Source: Leptidea sinapis (Eukaryota; Arthropoda; Insecta; Lepidoptera; Pieridae). From it: DNA of 64,000 nucleotides. Each line of letters opens with the position of its first letter. Position 1 is the stretch's first letter. The stretch is taken from positions 4,464,001 through 4,528,000 of the forward strand of contig NC_066309.1 of the NCBI RefSeq assembly GCF_905404315.1. Direction: 5' to 3'. Both the position numbers and the translations under genes were made by a program. Positions 63,594 to 64,000 of the stretch are shown here, in pieces. A model generated the notes under the pieces. The model saw only the letters and a list, made by a program, of their open reading frames with translations. It was not told where the DNA came from and searched no databases.

Positions 63594-63832
63594 TTCTTAG
63601 ATAATTTATATGCCTAAATAGAGCCTCTTGCTGCTAGACAACCGATGAAAACAGGCCAGGTTTATAACTTTAGTGTGCGTGACAAGCTACGACTTACACT
63701 TGCGATTTGTATTTTTTGTATTAGTGTGCATGAATTGCTCTAAATAGAGGTTAGTTCTAAACTCATTTTTTTTCGACGTTTTTATATCTGTCATAGTCTA
63801 TCTAGACATATAAAATATAAACTAAGGGATAC
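63594..63832 (-). mobile_element. Family M inverted-repeat element, opposite orientation
   Basis: cttagataatttatatgcct at one end and tagtctatctagacatataa at the other. Internal blocks are the reverse of 61945-62180. Confidence 0.7.
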
Positions 63833-63942
63833 TTATATAGATAATCAACATTAACCAACCTACTTCCAAATTATTAAATTCTTTTTACAACATCATCTTA
63901 ATTTCATGTGATTAATAGAATGATAAAATTCAATCTCATCTT

Positions 63943-64000
63943 CTACCAGTGGGAGGCTCCTTTGCGCAGGATGCCGGCCAGGTTATGGATGGAGCGGCGC
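63943..64000 (+). mobile_element. RepA start, cut by the window edge
   Basis: taccagtgggaggctccttt, then the gcgcaggatgccgg word; continues beyond the window. Confidence 0.75.

Overview
This is nuclear DNA of an insect, almost certainly a butterfly or moth. It is AT-rich. Its genes are split by introns, with GT/AG splice sites, TATA boxes and AATAAA signals. Between genes it is packed with repeats typical of lepidopteran genomes: Helitrons whose 3' ends read ...gtcagCTAG, two tRNA-like SINE families, RTE, CR1 and Jockey type LINE fragments, hAT and Tc1/mariner elements, and many small inverted-repeat elements. I cannot name the species.

The clear host genes are nine small secreted-protein genes, all on the minus strand, from two interleaved families. 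Family A has five proline-rich secreted proteins of unknown function: A1 4274-4702, A2 7966-8364, A3 16880-17383, A4 24307-24870, A5 44366-44926. In all five a splice acceptor lies directly against the ATG. Family B has four cuticular-protein-like genes with a divergent Rebers-Riddiford chitin-binding domain: B1 31892-32601, B2 38150-39025, B3 51899-52416, B4 59802-61616. Each B gene has a 9-nt coding exon 1 (MKL or MNM), an intron of 77 to 1374 nt, and a 432-nt exon 2. The order is A1-A2-A3-A4-B1-B2-A5-B3-B4. A possible tenth gene, of unknown function, has three phase-compatible exons on the minus strand at 57693-55159.

The main observation is that exon 2 of the four B genes is 97-99 % identical, silent sites included. 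Introns, exon-1 flanks, promoters and most UTR sequence have diverged beyond easy alignment. This suggests exon-restricted gene conversion or strong homogenisation. Exon 2 is also visibly GC-rich in an AT-rich region.

Region by region: 1-4000 holds a Helitron, two SINEs and LINE/SINE debris. 4000-9300 holds the A1/A2 tandem duplication, a hAT nested in a hAT with perfect 8-bp target duplications, and a tRNA-like composite element between 12-bp duplications. 9300-16800 is mostly mobile DNA, including an RTE retrotransposon with a broken coding region and a 1.2-kb inverted repeat. 16800-24900 carries A3 and A4 among LINEs. 25000-31800 holds a nearly intact Tc1-like element inside a LINE. 31800-39100 carries B1 and B2. 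39100-52500 carries A5, B3 and many nested repeats. 52500-64000 carries the possible unknown gene, a hammerhead-ribozyme-like motif, B4 and more LINE debris. The products of A and B are probably all exported. A shared extracellular or cuticular setting is inferred from their signal peptides and clustering, not shown.
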